From contig NZ_SMRT01000005.1 in NCBI RefSeq assembly GCF_004354045.1, positions 98,501 to 162,500 of the forward strand: DNA of 64,000 bases, in the 5' to 3' direction. Each line of letters opens with the position of its first letter. The first letter of the stretch is position 1. The notes below the pieces were generated by a model. It had not been told where the DNA came from. It was given only the letters and a program-made list of their open reading frames with translations, and did not search any database. The stretch is from Paenibacillus piri (GTDB taxonomy: Bacteria > Bacillota > Bacilli > Paenibacillales > NBRC-103111). The position numbers and the translations under genes were made by a program. This document shows positions 33,072-42,111 of this stretch, piece after piece.

Positions 33072-33262
33072 AAGGAAAGCTGCATGCACGGCGGCGCAAA
33101 AGGAACTCGGAAGACTCACGCCGGGGCAGACGCGCGCACCGCCGCGGACATCACAGGCTATCCGGCTATAAGCGGGCTTATAATAAAGCGTTCAACGAAG
33201 CTTATAACGAAGGCTTTAACGCAGGATTCGCCAAGGGGGTTCAAGACGGACAGCAGGCTTAG
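33068..33262 (+). CDS. Small basic protein with eight [G/A][Y/F]xx repeats
   Basis: A 64-residue protein. Residues 1-32 are Arg/His/Lys-rich. Residues 33-64 form eight four-residue units starting G33, A37, A41, A45, G49, G53, G57, G61, with Tyr, Phe or Val second in the first seven (GYKR, AYNK, AFNE, AYNE, GFNA, GFAK, GVQD). This would make a helix with one small-residue face next to an aromatic face. Translation is coupled to the previous gene by ATGA. No family recognised. Confidence 0.62.
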   Translation: MKGKLHARRRKRNSEDSRRGRRAHRRGHHRLSGYKRAYNKAFNEAYNEGFNAGFAKGVQDGQQA

Positions 33263-33363
33263 GCGACAAGGATAAACGGCTTCGCCGTCCTTCGAAAACG
33301 AGCCCGTTTGTCAAGGTTGTGCAAAGCAAAGTATAAAAAACTTATACTTTCCATCCAACCGGC

Positions 33364-33396
33364 AAAAAAACCTAGCGGTTTGGCATCCGCTAGGTT
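33364..33396 (-). terminator. Terminator of the NlpC/P60 gene
   Basis: On the minus strand, AACCTAGCGG pairs with CCGCTAGGTT, then TTTTTTT. It lies 15 nt past the stop. Confidence 0.92.
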
Positions 33397-33410
33397 CCGT
33401 TCAGTCTATG

Positions 33411-34109
33411 TTAATGCTCGCCGCGTTCATTTTCACCCTTGGACGATTTCGCTTTTGCATGCGTTCCGTGCGGCTTGGATGAAGACGATTTGGACGATTT
33501 GGATGGCTTGGACGAAGTTGTTTTGTACGGCTTCACAGACGGTGATTTGGACGGCGTGCTTACTGGCTGCGGAGCGGGTGCGGCCACAGCTTGTCCGTTG
33601 TCGGGAATTACGCGGCGCGCAGTCACGAAGGTTTTATCCCAGGTGCTGCCCGCATAATTGGAAATCGTTACGCCGATACCGACGCGGTACGTATGAAGAA
33701 TTTGACCATTGCCCATATAAATGGCGACATGATTGATTATACCGTCATGATTCGTATCGGAGAATACCAGATCTCCGGCCTGCAGTTGGCTTTTCGCTAC
33801 CGGCGTACCGGCAGTGGCCTGTTGTCTGGACGAGCGCGGCAGGCTGATGCCATTTTGCTGGAATACATACTGTGTGAACGATGAGCAGTCAAAAGCGCTC
33901 GTATTGCCCTTGCTGGCGCCAAATTGGTAACGGACGCCCATAAATTGTTTGCCTGTTGCGATAACATTGTCCGCCACGGACGAACTTGAAACAGTCGCGG
34001 CATGGGCGGATTGCGGTGTTATTAGCATACCCCCGGAAAAAGCAATCGATAAACTAAGACCGATTCCAACGAAAGTTTTAACAAATTGGCTTTTTTTCGC
34101 GTTGTTCAT
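33411..34109 (-). CDS. Secreted NlpC/P60 peptidoglycan endopeptidase
   Basis: A 232-residue secreted cysteine peptidase cleaving peptide stems of peptidoglycan. The signal peptide ends at QSAHA-A (about 37). Catalytic Cys in FDCSSFTQYVF, His in IINHVAIYMGNG, and the third polar position in the HTYRVG region. The N-terminus lacks SH3 or LysM domains; instead the C-terminal tail (about 180-232) is Lys/Ser-rich with repeated KPSKSSKSSSSKP, a likely wall-polymer-binding tail. GGGAGG precedes the ATG. A single gene with its own terminator. Confidence 0.9.
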   Translation of the reverse strand: MNNAKKSQFVKTFVGIGLSLSIAFSGGMLITPQSAHAATVSSSSVADNVIATGKQFMGVRYQFGASKGNTSAFDCSSFTQYVFQQNGISLPRSSRQQATAGTPVAKSQLQAGDLVFSDTNHDGIINHVAIYMGNGQILHTYRVGIGVTISNYAGSTWDKTFVTARRVIPDNGQAVAAPAPQPVSTPSKSPSVKPYKTTSSKPSKSSKSSSSKPHGTHAKAKSSKGENERGEH

Positions 34110-34271
34110 AACTTCCTCCCTGACGAATGTTTTGAGGTGGGGTGATCACCTGAAATCAGCATACCACAAATAAAAAATCCACTATTTTACAGGGGGCGTG
34201 AAAACCATTACAAAGCCTTGCATTTTCCGTTATTGTTAGAAAACCGTGAGAATTCTCTCATTAAAAATCCA

Positions 34272-34298
34272 TTGACAACCTAAAAAGTTAATTATACT
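34272..34298 (+). promoter_or_regulatory. Possible promoter of the methyltransferase gene
   Basis: Exact TTGACA (34272-34277) and TATACT (34293-34298), but the spacer is only 15 nt. Confidence 0.4.
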
Positions 34299-34390
34299 TT
34301 AAGAATTTCTTAAGGACTTCCCCCCTTAAATCCTTAAATGTTTAGGATAAGATAACTAGCATAGATGGAGCCAAGGGGAGCGATGACGAG

Positions 34391-34969
34391 ATGTACAAAG
34401 AAACGATAGTAAAAACGACGCGATTGGATAGATGGCTGTTTTTCAAAAAGTTTTTTCAAAATCCGCGTGAAATCGGCAGTTTGGTTCCAAGCTCCGCCAG
34501 CCTTGCAAGACAGATGCTCGCGCCAGTCCGGTGGGACGAAGCAACCTCCATTGTCGAGCTGGGAGCCGGGACAGGCGTATTTACCCAAGCGATCCATGAG
34601 AGCAGACGGCCGGAATGCAGCGTCGCCGTGTTTGAAAAGGATGATGAGCTGCGCGGCAAATTGCAGAAGCAGTTTCACGGACTTCATATGTTCAAAAATG
34701 CAATGGAATTAAAAAAGAATATAGACCGGCTCGGCCTGAGCGAAGTGGACTACATCATTTCGGGCCTGCCGTTTGCCAATTTTTCGGTTGCGGACCGGTG
34801 CGAAATTATCGGCCAAATCAAGCAAACGCTGCGCAAAGACGGTGTGTTCGTCACGTTTCAATATTCGCTGCAAATGAAAAAAATGCTTCAAAACGAATTC
34901 GGCAGGGTCAACATTTCGCTCGTTCCATGGAATGTGCCGTCGGCATTCGTGTATGAATGCAGACCATAA
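34391..34969 (+). CDS. Class I SAM-dependent methyltransferase, phospholipid N-methyltransferase-like
   Basis: A 192-residue Rossmann methyltransferase. Seen: FFQNPREIGSLVPSSASLARQML, the SAM motif IVELGAGTGVFT (about 54-65), the acidic end of strand 2 VFEKD, and the YIISGLPFANF motif IV (similar to rRNA adenine and phospholipid methyltransferases). No membrane helix. Given the envelope context, phosphatidylethanolamine methylation is possible (psd is also in the window), but the acceptor cannot be read from sequence. Start: AAGGGGAG 9 nt upstream. Confidence 0.8.
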   Translation: MYKETIVKTTRLDRWLFFKKFFQNPREIGSLVPSSASLARQMLAPVRWDEATSIVELGAGTGVFTQAIHESRRPECSVAVFEKDDELRGKLQKQFHGLHMFKNAMELKKNIDRLGLSEVDYIISGLPFANFSVADRCEIIGQIKQTLRKDGVFVTFQYSLQMKKMLQNEFGRVNISLVPWNVPSAFVYECRP

Positions 34970-35102
34970 GGGCCAGGGAGGCCCTCCTGTATTGGAAGGC
35001 AGCGCAAAAAAGGACCCTGTCTTCCAATCGGTCTACGAATCGAAGCACAATGTCTAGTAAACCATGCTTCGAAGGAGAAGGTTAAATATAATCGAATGAT
35101 AG

Positions 35103-35153
35103 AAAAAAGAAGCAGAGATGCGCCGGTTTCAGGCAAATCTCTGCTTCTTTTTG
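35103..35153. terminator. Bidirectional terminator
   Basis: AAAAAGAAGCAGAGAT pairs with ATCTCTGCTTCTTTTT around a 17-nt loop; A-run on one side, T-run on the other. Confidence 0.88.
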
Positions 35154-35237
35154 TCCCCAAATTGTACGAATGGATGGGGGATATGTGTCGTGCCGATACA
35201 GTTGTCCAACTAATATATTGGTAGTACTTAAGCGGGG

Positions 35238-35891
35238 ATGCTTACGAACATAGCTTTCCTATGGAAAGCTTCAAGAAAGATATTTCGGAAACGACGCTCC
35301 GTCCTTTTCGGCAGGCGGGACTCGACGGCAAGCTCCTGGAGCCAGGAAGAACTACATCCGGAGGCATGGGCATTTTTACGCTATTTGAAGCGTAATGAGT
35401 GGGCAGTGAATGACGGCTGCCGAATAGTCGGCTTTATCGCCTCCAGTCTGCATTCGGAGAAAGGGTTGGAGCATTTTGTCCACATGGCCTTATCGGTGTG
35501 CCCAGAGGTGCAGGATGTTCAATTTCTGATCGTGGGCAATGCCTTCGACGCTTATTACATGACGTACTGCCAGCATATAATCGGCCAATCCGGTTACGCC
35601 TCGCGGTTTCATCGGATGCCGTTTGAAGCGCGGATCGAGCTTGTGTATCCGGCGATGGATCTGGTCATCATTCCGAACCTGATTGATGAGGGATTCGGCA
35701 TGACGGCGCTGGAGGGGCTTGTCTTTGGCAAAGGCGTAATTGCTTACCGCGCCGGCGGGCTTGAGGAAATATTGCGCACGACGGGCAATGCCGACTGGCT
35801 GGTCGAGAAGGGCGATTCCTCGTTGTTAACCGCCAGCGTGAAGGGCAGCAAGCGGCTCCGGTCCTCGGAAGCTTGGGCACAATGGACTTGA
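35238..35891 (+). pseudogene. Truncated GT4 glycosyltransferase
   Basis: An open frame of 217 residues holding only the C-terminal GT4 domain: IVGFIASSLHSEKGLEHFVHMA, VQFLIVGNAFDAYY, and EGFGMTALEGLVFGKGVIAYRAGGLEEIL. The N-terminal acceptor domain is absent and the first 40 residues are unrelated-looking basic sequence. The end (SVKGSKRLRSSEAWAQWT) departs from the family, suggesting a frameshift near 35850. No good ribosome site. Probably a gene remnant. Confidence 0.7.
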
Positions 35892-36036
35892 ATCTGGCTA
35901 AGCAGCCGTTCACGATATGTTTCCAGACCGAATGCGGACATGGCTGACTTCAAATGGCTGTTGGCCGCTGTCCGCCTGTGGTCGTCGCTGCTGTGTCTGC
36001 AAAGGTCGTTAAATTTGTACTGGGAGGAAAGTGATC

Positions 36037-37023
36037 ATGTTTACGAACAGCCGAATATTAGTTACGGGAGGCACTGGCTCCTGGGGCTATGAGCTGGTTA
36101 AGCAGCTTTTGAATAACAACCCGCGGGAGATCGTCGTTTTTTCCCGCAACGAATCCAGTCAAGTGGCGATGAAGCGGGCGTTTGAGGATTCGCGGCTCAG
36201 CTTTTGCATCGGGGATGTGCGCGACGCGGATGCTGTGCTCAAGGCATGTCAGGGGATCGATTATTTATTCCATCTGGCTGCGCTGAAGCATGTTCCGGTT
36301 TGCGAGGATCAGCCGTACGAAGCGCTGAAAACGAATGTTGTCGGCACGCAAAACGTTATCGAAGCGGCTATCGATAGCAAAGTCAAGAAGGTCATCAATA
36401 TTTCAACCGATAAAGCGGCCCACCCGTCCAATTTTTACGGGATGACTAAGGCGATCGGCGAAAAGCTGATCATTCACGCCAATTTGCTGCATTCGGACAC
36501 GACGTTCATCTGTGTCCGCGGAGGCAATGTGCTCGGCACGAACGGCAGCGTTATCCATTTGTTCCGCAAGCAGATTATGGAACGCGGTCAAGTCGGCATT
36601 ACGCATAAGGATATGACGCGTTTTTTCCTGACGCTCGAGGAAGCGATCGGCATGCTGCTGCGGGCGGCGGCGGGAGGCCGGGGCGGCGAAACGTTCGTGA
36701 TGAAGATGCCGGCATGCCGCATTATGGAATTGGCCGAAGTGCTCGCCGATGCGCTCGGTAAAAAAGATGTGGAGTTCATCGAGCTGGGCGTACGTCCCGG
36801 CGAAAAAATTCATGAAATTTTGTATTCCGATTATGAGGCGCAGAGCGCCGTCAGCTTTGATGAAGAATATTTGGTCATTTTGCCCCAGCTGAATATTCCC
36901 GGGTTGAAGGAGTTTTACTGGAGCTATCCTTACGTCAGCTCGGAGAGCTACTCATCGGCGCATTCGCTGATGGACAAGGAGCAAATCTTGAAGATGCTGG
37001 AAAAAGGGGGGTTATTATTATGA
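36037..37023 (+). CDS. SDR nucleotide-sugar 4,6-dehydratase (CapE/FlaA1-like)
   Basis: A 328-residue extended SDR resembling UDP-GlcNAc 4,6-dehydratases used for fucosamine, bacillosamine or QuiNAc sugars. Seen: RILVTGGTGSWGYELVKQLL, FHLAALKHVPVCEDQPYEALKTNVVGTQNV, NISTDKAAHPSNFYGMTKAIGEK (YxxxK) and RGGNVLGTNGSV. GGGAGG is 9 nt before ATG 36037; GTG 36031 is too close. Overlaps the next SDR gene by 4 nt; together they could build a deoxy-amino sugar. Confidence 0.87.
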   Translation: MFTNSRILVTGGTGSWGYELVKQLLNNNPREIVVFSRNESSQVAMKRAFEDSRLSFCIGDVRDADAVLKACQGIDYLFHLAALKHVPVCEDQPYEALKTNVVGTQNVIEAAIDSKVKKVINISTDKAAHPSNFYGMTKAIGEKLIIHANLLHSDTTFICVRGGNVLGTNGSVIHLFRKQIMERGQVGITHKDMTRFFLTLEEAIGMLLRAAAGGRGGETFVMKMPACRIMELAEVLADALGKKDVEFIELGVRPGEKIHEILYSDYEAQSAVSFDEEYLVILPQLNIPGLKEFYWSYPYVSSESYSSAHSLMDKEQILKMLEKGGLLL

Positions 37024-37865
37024 GAATATTAGTGATCGGCGGCAGGGGGATGGCCGGTCATCTGCTGCTCCAATACTTAACCGGGACCGCCTCATATGAG
37101 CTGTTCCATACGACACGCGAAACGACCCGGCCGAATCGGATCGGCGGGCTGTATTTGGATGCGCTGGATTCGCCGGCCGTAGAAAAGCTGGTGGAGGCGG
37201 TGCGGCCGGATGTCATCGTAAACTGCGCCGGTATATTGAACGATGCCGCCCGCCGGCATGAGCTGGACGCTTATCGCATCAACGGGCTGCTGCCGCATCT
37301 GCTTGCCGGCTTGGCGGAGCGGGTCGGCGGGCGGCTCATTCATATCAGCACCGATTGCGTGTTTTCGGGCTGCCGGGGGAAGTACGAGGAACGGCATGTG
37401 CCGGACGGGACATCCGTCTATGCGAAGACGAAGGCGCTCGGCGAAATATTCGCCAAGCCGCATGTGACGATTCGCACGTCCATTATCGGGCCGGAAATCC
37501 GCAGCCACGGCATCGGGCTGCTGCACTGGTTCATGCAGCAGCAGGGTGTCATCAAGGGCTTTTTGCAGGTGCCCTGGAACGGGGTTACGACGTTGGAGCT
37601 GGCCAAATTCATTCATTATTTGCTGGGGACGGGCAGTCCGGTTACAGGGCTTGTCCATTTGACCGCTGCGGAGACGGTGAGCAAGCACGAGCTGCTGCAC
37701 AAGTTCCGGCGCATATTCGGGAAGACGGATGTCGACATCCAGCCGGACGACGCGATTGTGCTGGACCGGACGCTTAGGAGCACGCGCACGGACATAACCG
37801 GCTACACACAGGCCGGATACGACGCGATGCTTGCTGAGCTGCGCGATTGGATGCGTGCGGAATGA
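37020..37865 (+). CDS. RmlD-like SDR sugar reductase/epimerase
   Basis: A 281-residue SDR related to dTDP-4-dehydrorhamnose reductase. Seen: RILVIGGRGMAGHLL, VNCAGILNDAARR, HISTDCVFSG, VYAKTKALGE (YxxxK) and RTSIIGPEI. Coupled by overlap with the dehydratase upstream and a broken SDR downstream. Likely reduces or epimerises the 4-keto sugar made by the upstream enzyme; exact product unknown. Confidence 0.85.
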   Translation: MRILVIGGRGMAGHLLLQYLTGTASYELFHTTRETTRPNRIGGLYLDALDSPAVEKLVEAVRPDVIVNCAGILNDAARRHELDAYRINGLLPHLLAGLAERVGGRLIHISTDCVFSGCRGKYEERHVPDGTSVYAKTKALGEIFAKPHVTIRTSIIGPEIRSHGIGLLHWFMQQQGVIKGFLQVPWNGVTTLELAKFIHYLLGTGSPVTGLVHLTAAETVSKHELLHKFRRIFGKTDVDIQPDDAIVLDRTLRSTRTDITGYTQAGYDAMLAELRDWMRAE

Positions 37866-38122
37866 ACGGGAGACGGATTGTCATTACCGGCGCTTCCGGG
37901 TTTACCGGCCGGCACGCATGCGCCCACTTTGCCGGCCTCGGCTTCGAGGTGGTCGCCGCCGTGCCGCTGCGCCTCGAGATCGGCAGCGCTTCGGCCCCGC
38001 CGCCGGAGCCGGTCGACAGCCTCGCTCTGCACAGGCTCGGCTGGGTACCCGAAGTGCCGTTCGAGCAATCGATCGGCGATATTTTAGCTTATTGCCGCGA
38101 GCAGTACCGAGCATTCGAATAA
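37862..38122 (+). pseudogene. SDR epimerase with large internal deletion
   Basis: An 86-residue open frame joining an N-terminal Rossmann start (RRIVITGASGFTGRHACAHF) to a C-terminal SDR end (LHRLGWVPEVPFEQSIGDIL). The middle, including the YxxxK catalytic region (about 200 residues), is gone, but the frame is kept. It overlaps the previous gene by ATGA. The intact ancestor was probably the third enzyme of the sugar pathway. Confidence 0.72.
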
Positions 38123-38147
38123 ACCGGACAGGGAGGGGAAGCCGCCA

Positions 38148-38596
38148 ATGTTTCCGAAAGTGTCGATCATCATCCCGTTTTACAATGACCCGTTTGTCGG
38201 CCATGCGATTCATAGCGCCTTGGCCCAGACATATCCGAATGTCGAGATCATTGTCGTCGATGACGGCTCCTCGTCCCATGTCGATCAGTTAGCCCCCTTT
38301 CGAAACCGGGTTTATTATTTGGACAAAGCGAACGGCGGCACCGACTCCGCACTGAACCACGGTATCCGCATGTCATCGGGGGAGTATATTGCCTGGCTCA
38401 GCTCGGACGATTTTTTTTATCCGCACAAGCTGTCCATGCAAATCCCGTATTTCTGGATCAGGCGCTGATTCAGTACCGGGTTCATTCGCAGATGGGCACG
38501 GTGTGCCACCGCCCGGCGATCGATCGCGAGGTTCAGGCAATCCGCAAGCATTATTATCCGTACCTGTACGCGTATATCAAAGAACTGGGAGGCTGA
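38148..38596 (+). pseudogene. GT2 glycosyltransferase with internal deletion and frameshift
   Basis: The start is a good GT2: KVSIIIPFYNDPFVGHAIHSAL, IIVVDDGSS, then SGEYIAWLSSDDFFYPHKLSMQI, after which the frame stops at 38468. In another frame, from about 38447 to 38596, a plausible GT2 end continues (LDQALIQYRVHSQMG ... YAYIKELGG). The catalytic middle (about 120-150 residues) is missing. A ribosome site (AGGGAGGGG) remains. A recent wreck. Confidence 0.75.
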
Positions 38597-38621
38597 GGCA
38601 TTCCGATAGTGCGCCCTGCTA

Positions 38622-38650
38622 TTGAACCTTGGCCTGTTTTGGTGTAAAGT
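38622..38650 (+). promoter_or_regulatory. Promoter of the proS leader
   Basis: TTGAAC (38622-38627), 17-nt spacer, TAAAGT (38645-38650). Confidence 0.55.
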
Positions 38651-38656
38651 AATGGA

Positions 38657-38922
38657 AACCGTCATTTGCATATCGCAGGCTTTGACCAAGGGCATAAGCG
38701 CATGTACGCCGCTGACAGAGAGGAATTCCTCAGGCTGAAAGGATTCCCGGACCGTCATGATTGCTTTCCGCCTTGCAGCCGCAGCGGGGAATCGAAGTAT
38801 CCGCTGCCGGATTAAAATCCGTTATCGTAACGAAGAACCGCCGCAGCGCGTATACAGCTGCCGGCCGGTTGAATTTGGGTGGTACCACGAGCGCATTCGT
38901 CCCTTACGAATGGGCTTTTTTT
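38657..38922 (+). promoter_or_regulatory. T-box leader controlling proS
   Basis: Seen: GACAGAGAGG and GGCTGAAAGG at about 38727-38757, typical of the T-box 5' half; the T-box core TGGGTGGTACCACGAG at about 38876-38891; and a terminator GCGCATTCGT/ACGAATGGGC plus seven T at 38890-38922, 87 nt before proS. Uncharged tRNA-Pro is expected to stabilise the antiterminator. I could not place the proline specifier codon with confidence. This also accounts for the gene-free stretch 38597-39008. Confidence 0.88.
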
Positions 38923-39008
38923 GAGTTCGCACAACCTTGATAAACGCGCCCGCCTTTGATGGCCGGCGAAGCCGTAAGGAAAATGACATTAGCCGAGGAG
39001 GATATCCG

Positions 39009-40727
39009 ATGAGACAACAATTCATGCTGCTGCCGACGTTGCGCGAAGCTCCGGCCGAGGCGGAGGCGGTCAGCCACCGCTTGATGATCCGCGGGGGATA
39101 TATCCGTCAGGTCGCCGCCGGAATTTATACGTACCTGCCGTTGGGACGGCGGGTGCTGAGGAAGCTGGAACGCATCGTCCGCGAGGAGATGGAGCGCGCC
39201 GGAGCGCAGGAGCTGCTCATGCCCGCGATGCAGCCGGCGGAGCTGTGGCGGCAGTCCGGCCGATATTCGGAATACGGCCCGGAGCTTGTCCGGCTTAAGG
39301 ACCGCCACGACAGGGAATTTGCGCTTGGACCTACGCATGAGGAAGTCGTTACCGCGCTGGTCGCCGGGGAAATTAATTCGTACCGGAAGCTGCCGGTCAC
39401 GTTATATCAGATTCAAACGAAATTCCGCGACGAGCGCCGGCCGCGGTTCGGACTGTTGCGGGGCAGGGAGTTTTTGATGAAGGATGCCTACTCGTTCGAT
39501 ACGGACTGGACGGGGGTGGATCTGACATACCGGAGCATGTATGAGGCGTACAGCCGTATTTTTACAGCTTGCGATTTACGGTTCCGCGCCGTTGAGGCGG
39601 ATGCGGGGACGATCGGTGGTGAAGGCGGGACCCACGAGTTTATGGCGCTTGCCGATATCGGCGAAGATACGGTCGTCAGCTGCACGCACTGCGGCTATGC
39701 GGCTAACCTTGAAAAAGCGGAAGGACGAGCTGAGCCGGTTCGACAGGATGAGCCGGCGCCGGAGAACCGGGCCCGTATGGAAAAGCTTCATACCCCCGGC
39801 ATCCATACGATCGAACAGTTGGAGCAAGCCCTGGGAGTGCCGGCATCCGGATTGATTAAAACGCTCATTTTTCTCACTGCCGACGGTACCCCTATTGCGG
39901 TTGCGGTGCGGGGCGACCACGAGGTGAACGAGCTTAAAGTCAAACATTATTTGAACTGCGGCGAGCTGCAGCTCGCCGATGCGGAGACGACGCTCCGGGT
40001 GACCGGCGCTCCCGTCGGTTTTGTCGGGCCGGTCGGTTTGCCGGACGGGCTTATGCTTTTGACGGATCATCGGGCTGCTGCACTGTCGGATGCGATAGCA
40101 GGCGCGAACGAAGCCGAATATCATCTGCGTCATGTGCAGCCGGGTGCCGATTTTCCGTTGGAGCGGATCGGCGATTTCCGCAACGTGACGGAGGGTGAGT
40201 CTTGTCCCCGCTGCGAAGGGTCCCTCGTATTTCACCGCGGCATCGAGGTCGGCCAAATTTTCAAGCTGGGCGCCAAATACAGCGAGAGCATGGGCGCCCG
40301 TTTTCTGGACGCCGACGGCCGGGAGCAAACGATGCTGATGGGCTGCTACGGGATCGGCATTTCCCGTCTGCTGTCGGCTGTTGCCGAGCAGCATCATGAC
40401 GATAGCGGCTTGGTGTGGCCGGCGGCCATTGCCCCGTTCCAGGCGCATCTTATTCCGGTTTCGAACAAACGGGACGACCAGATGAAGCTGGCGGAGGCTA
40501 TGTATGAGCGACTGAGCGGACAGCGGATCGAGGCGCTGCTTGACGACCGGGACGAACGGCTTGGCGTCAAGCTGAACGATGCCGATTTGATCGGCTGTCC
40601 CATCCGGATCGTAATCGGCAAGGACGCGGCGAATGGCCTTGTTGAATATAAGGAGCGCACAGCAGCGGAAACGCGGCTGGTTACCGTTGACGAGGCGATT
40701 GAGCTCATCGCAGCCGCCGCCCGATAA
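39009..40727 (+). CDS. proS: Prolyl-tRNA synthetase, bacterial type
   Basis: A 572-residue class II synthetase with the YbaK-like editing insertion (about 235-385). Seen: motif 1 LPLGRRVLRKLERIVREEMERAGAQELLMPAMQPAELW, motif 2 TKFRDERRPRFGLLRGREFLMKDAYSF, motif 3 GCYGIGISRLL, then the anticodon-binding domain. GAGGAGG precedes ATG 39009. It sits inside the glycan locus but under its own T-box, so it is a housekeeping insertion, not part of the glycan operon. Confidence 0.97.
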   Translation: MRQQFMLLPTLREAPAEAEAVSHRLMIRGGYIRQVAAGIYTYLPLGRRVLRKLERIVREEMERAGAQELLMPAMQPAELWRQSGRYSEYGPELVRLKDRHDREFALGPTHEEVVTALVAGEINSYRKLPVTLYQIQTKFRDERRPRFGLLRGREFLMKDAYSFDTDWTGVDLTYRSMYEAYSRIFTACDLRFRAVEADAGTIGGEGGTHEFMALADIGEDTVVSCTHCGYAANLEKAEGRAEPVRQDEPAPENRARMEKLHTPGIHTIEQLEQALGVPASGLIKTLIFLTADGTPIAVAVRGDHEVNELKVKHYLNCGELQLADAETTLRVTGAPVGFVGPVGLPDGLMLLTDHRAAALSDAIAGANEAEYHLRHVQPGADFPLERIGDFRNVTEGESCPRCEGSLVFHRGIEVGQIFKLGAKYSESMGARFLDADGREQTMLMGCYGIGISRLLSAVAEQHHDDSGLVWPAAIAPFQAHLIPVSNKRDDQMKLAEAMYERLSGQRIEALLDDRDERLGVKLNDADLIGCPIRIVIGKDAANGLVEYKERTAAETRLVTVDEAIELIAAAAR

Positions 40728-40798
40728 AGCAGGCAGCCGTTATCGCAAGACAGGTAAGCCTTTCGGAGGCAGGCGGCAGGCAGAGCAGGCCGGCATCG

Positions 40799-40889
40799 GG
40801 ACCAGGGAGCGCGCAGGTTGGCACCAGGGAAAGCGCACGGGTTGGCACCAGGGAAAGCGCACAGGCCGGGACCAGGGAAATCATGCCGG
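40799..40889. repeat. 24-bp tandem repeat, about four copies
   Basis: Two close 24-bp copies (40821-40844 and 40845-40868, core CACCAGGGAAAGCGCAC) flanked by imperfect copies at 40799-40820 and 40869-40889. It fills the space between proS and the broken convergent glycosyltransferase. No credible gene reads through it. Confidence 0.85.
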
Positions 40890-40949
40890 CCGGCTCTTCG
40901 GCTTGAAGCCGCGTCTGCCGCCGACAGCTTGCGTGCGGATCGCAGCGCC

Positions 40950-41864
40950 TCAGCGCACGCCGAGCGCGCGCAGCATTTGGGTAAAATGATCGCAGTACGC
41001 CTGCGGCGTAAACTGTTGGCGAATGCGGCCCACTCCCTGCGTCTGTATTTTTTCCCGCAGCGATTTGTCGGCGAACAGCTCCATAGCCTGGGAAACCGCT
41101 TCTTCATTGCGGCCCAGGCTGAAAAATTTCCCCGTTTCGTTATGCGTAATAAAACTCCGCATGCTGTCCGAGTCCGTCGAGATGACCGGGCACCGGCAGC
41201 TCATCGCTTCTGTGACGGCATAGCCGAATTCTTCCATAATCGATGTCGAAAGCAAAAAGCCCCCGGAGTCGCCGATTACCGAGAAGTAATCCGGCATTTG
41301 CCGGTGCGGCACATTCGAAAACCGCGATAAATAGCCGGACATGCCGCTTCGGCCAACCATCATTTCGAAAGCTGTTTTTCCTCCGCTTCAAAAAGCGTCA
41401 CATCCTCAAACATCCACAGCCGCAATTTCGGAATCGCCGCCCGCAGCTCTTGACCGATCTGCAAAAAGGTGCGCCAATTTTTATTGCGTTGGATTCTCCC
41501 CACCCAGCCGATCACCGGATTGGAGATCTGACTCAGCTTGCGGTAGCGGAAGCGCTGCGTATCGACGAAATTTCTTGTAGTTCCAGCCGCGAACCCGCTC
41601 CACCATCCAATAATCCGACGATGGCATCGTACTTTTGCTGATGCACCAATTGGAACAGCTCATGATCGCTGTTCGTAATAAAGGTCGGAATCTTGCTGAT
41701 GTTTTGCATGCCGGAACCGCTGCGCTGGTAATAAGATGGCATTCGATTCCACGGGCCGTTAACGCTTCCGCACGGATTCGGTTTAAAGTTTCCACTCCGC
41801 CGCTCGGAAGGTAGTACGAGAATAACAGCTTCAAGTTTTGCAGCCCGTTCCATATTAAGGACAT
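40950..41864 (-). pseudogene. GT4 glycosyltransferase broken by several frameshifts
   Basis: Pieces of one GT4 protein lie in order in different minus-strand frames: LKLLFSYYLPSGGVETLNRIRAEAL (from about 41835), then FITNSDHELFQLVHQQKYDAIVGL (about 41690-41620), VRGWNYKK and NPVIGWVGR-like sequence (about 41600-41480), and finally FLLSTSIMEEFGYAVTEAMSCRCPVISTDSDSMRSFI (to 40950). At least three frame changes are needed to read it through. Ancestral function: retaining glycosyltransferase of the glycan locus. Confidence 0.78.
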
Positions 41865-42111
41865 GTCATGCCGGGTTATGGTTCATTTTATAAGTGTGCC
41901 GCTCATCGGGTGTAGCTCCGCCGTAGGCGGCTAACCGCTGGGCTCAGCCTATATTTGAAGCCGCTGTACTTTTGCATCGCGTTGGCCGGGCCGCCCAAGA
42001 GCGCCTTTTTCGCCGCGTTTACGCTATAGCCCTTGCCCTTGTGACAACCGCTCATACACTAATACGGAAATGCTGCAACTGACTTTGCGATGATGGGAGT
42101 TGAGTCAACGG

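Noticed and set aside
40394..41107. Minus-strand open frame opposite the proS 3' end and the 24-bp repeat
   Set aside because: Shadow of proS with no motif or start signal.
42053..42061. CATACACT resembling a sigma-E -10 before the GT2 operon
   Set aside because: Matches the -10 well, but no -35 at acceptable distance, so not called a promoter.
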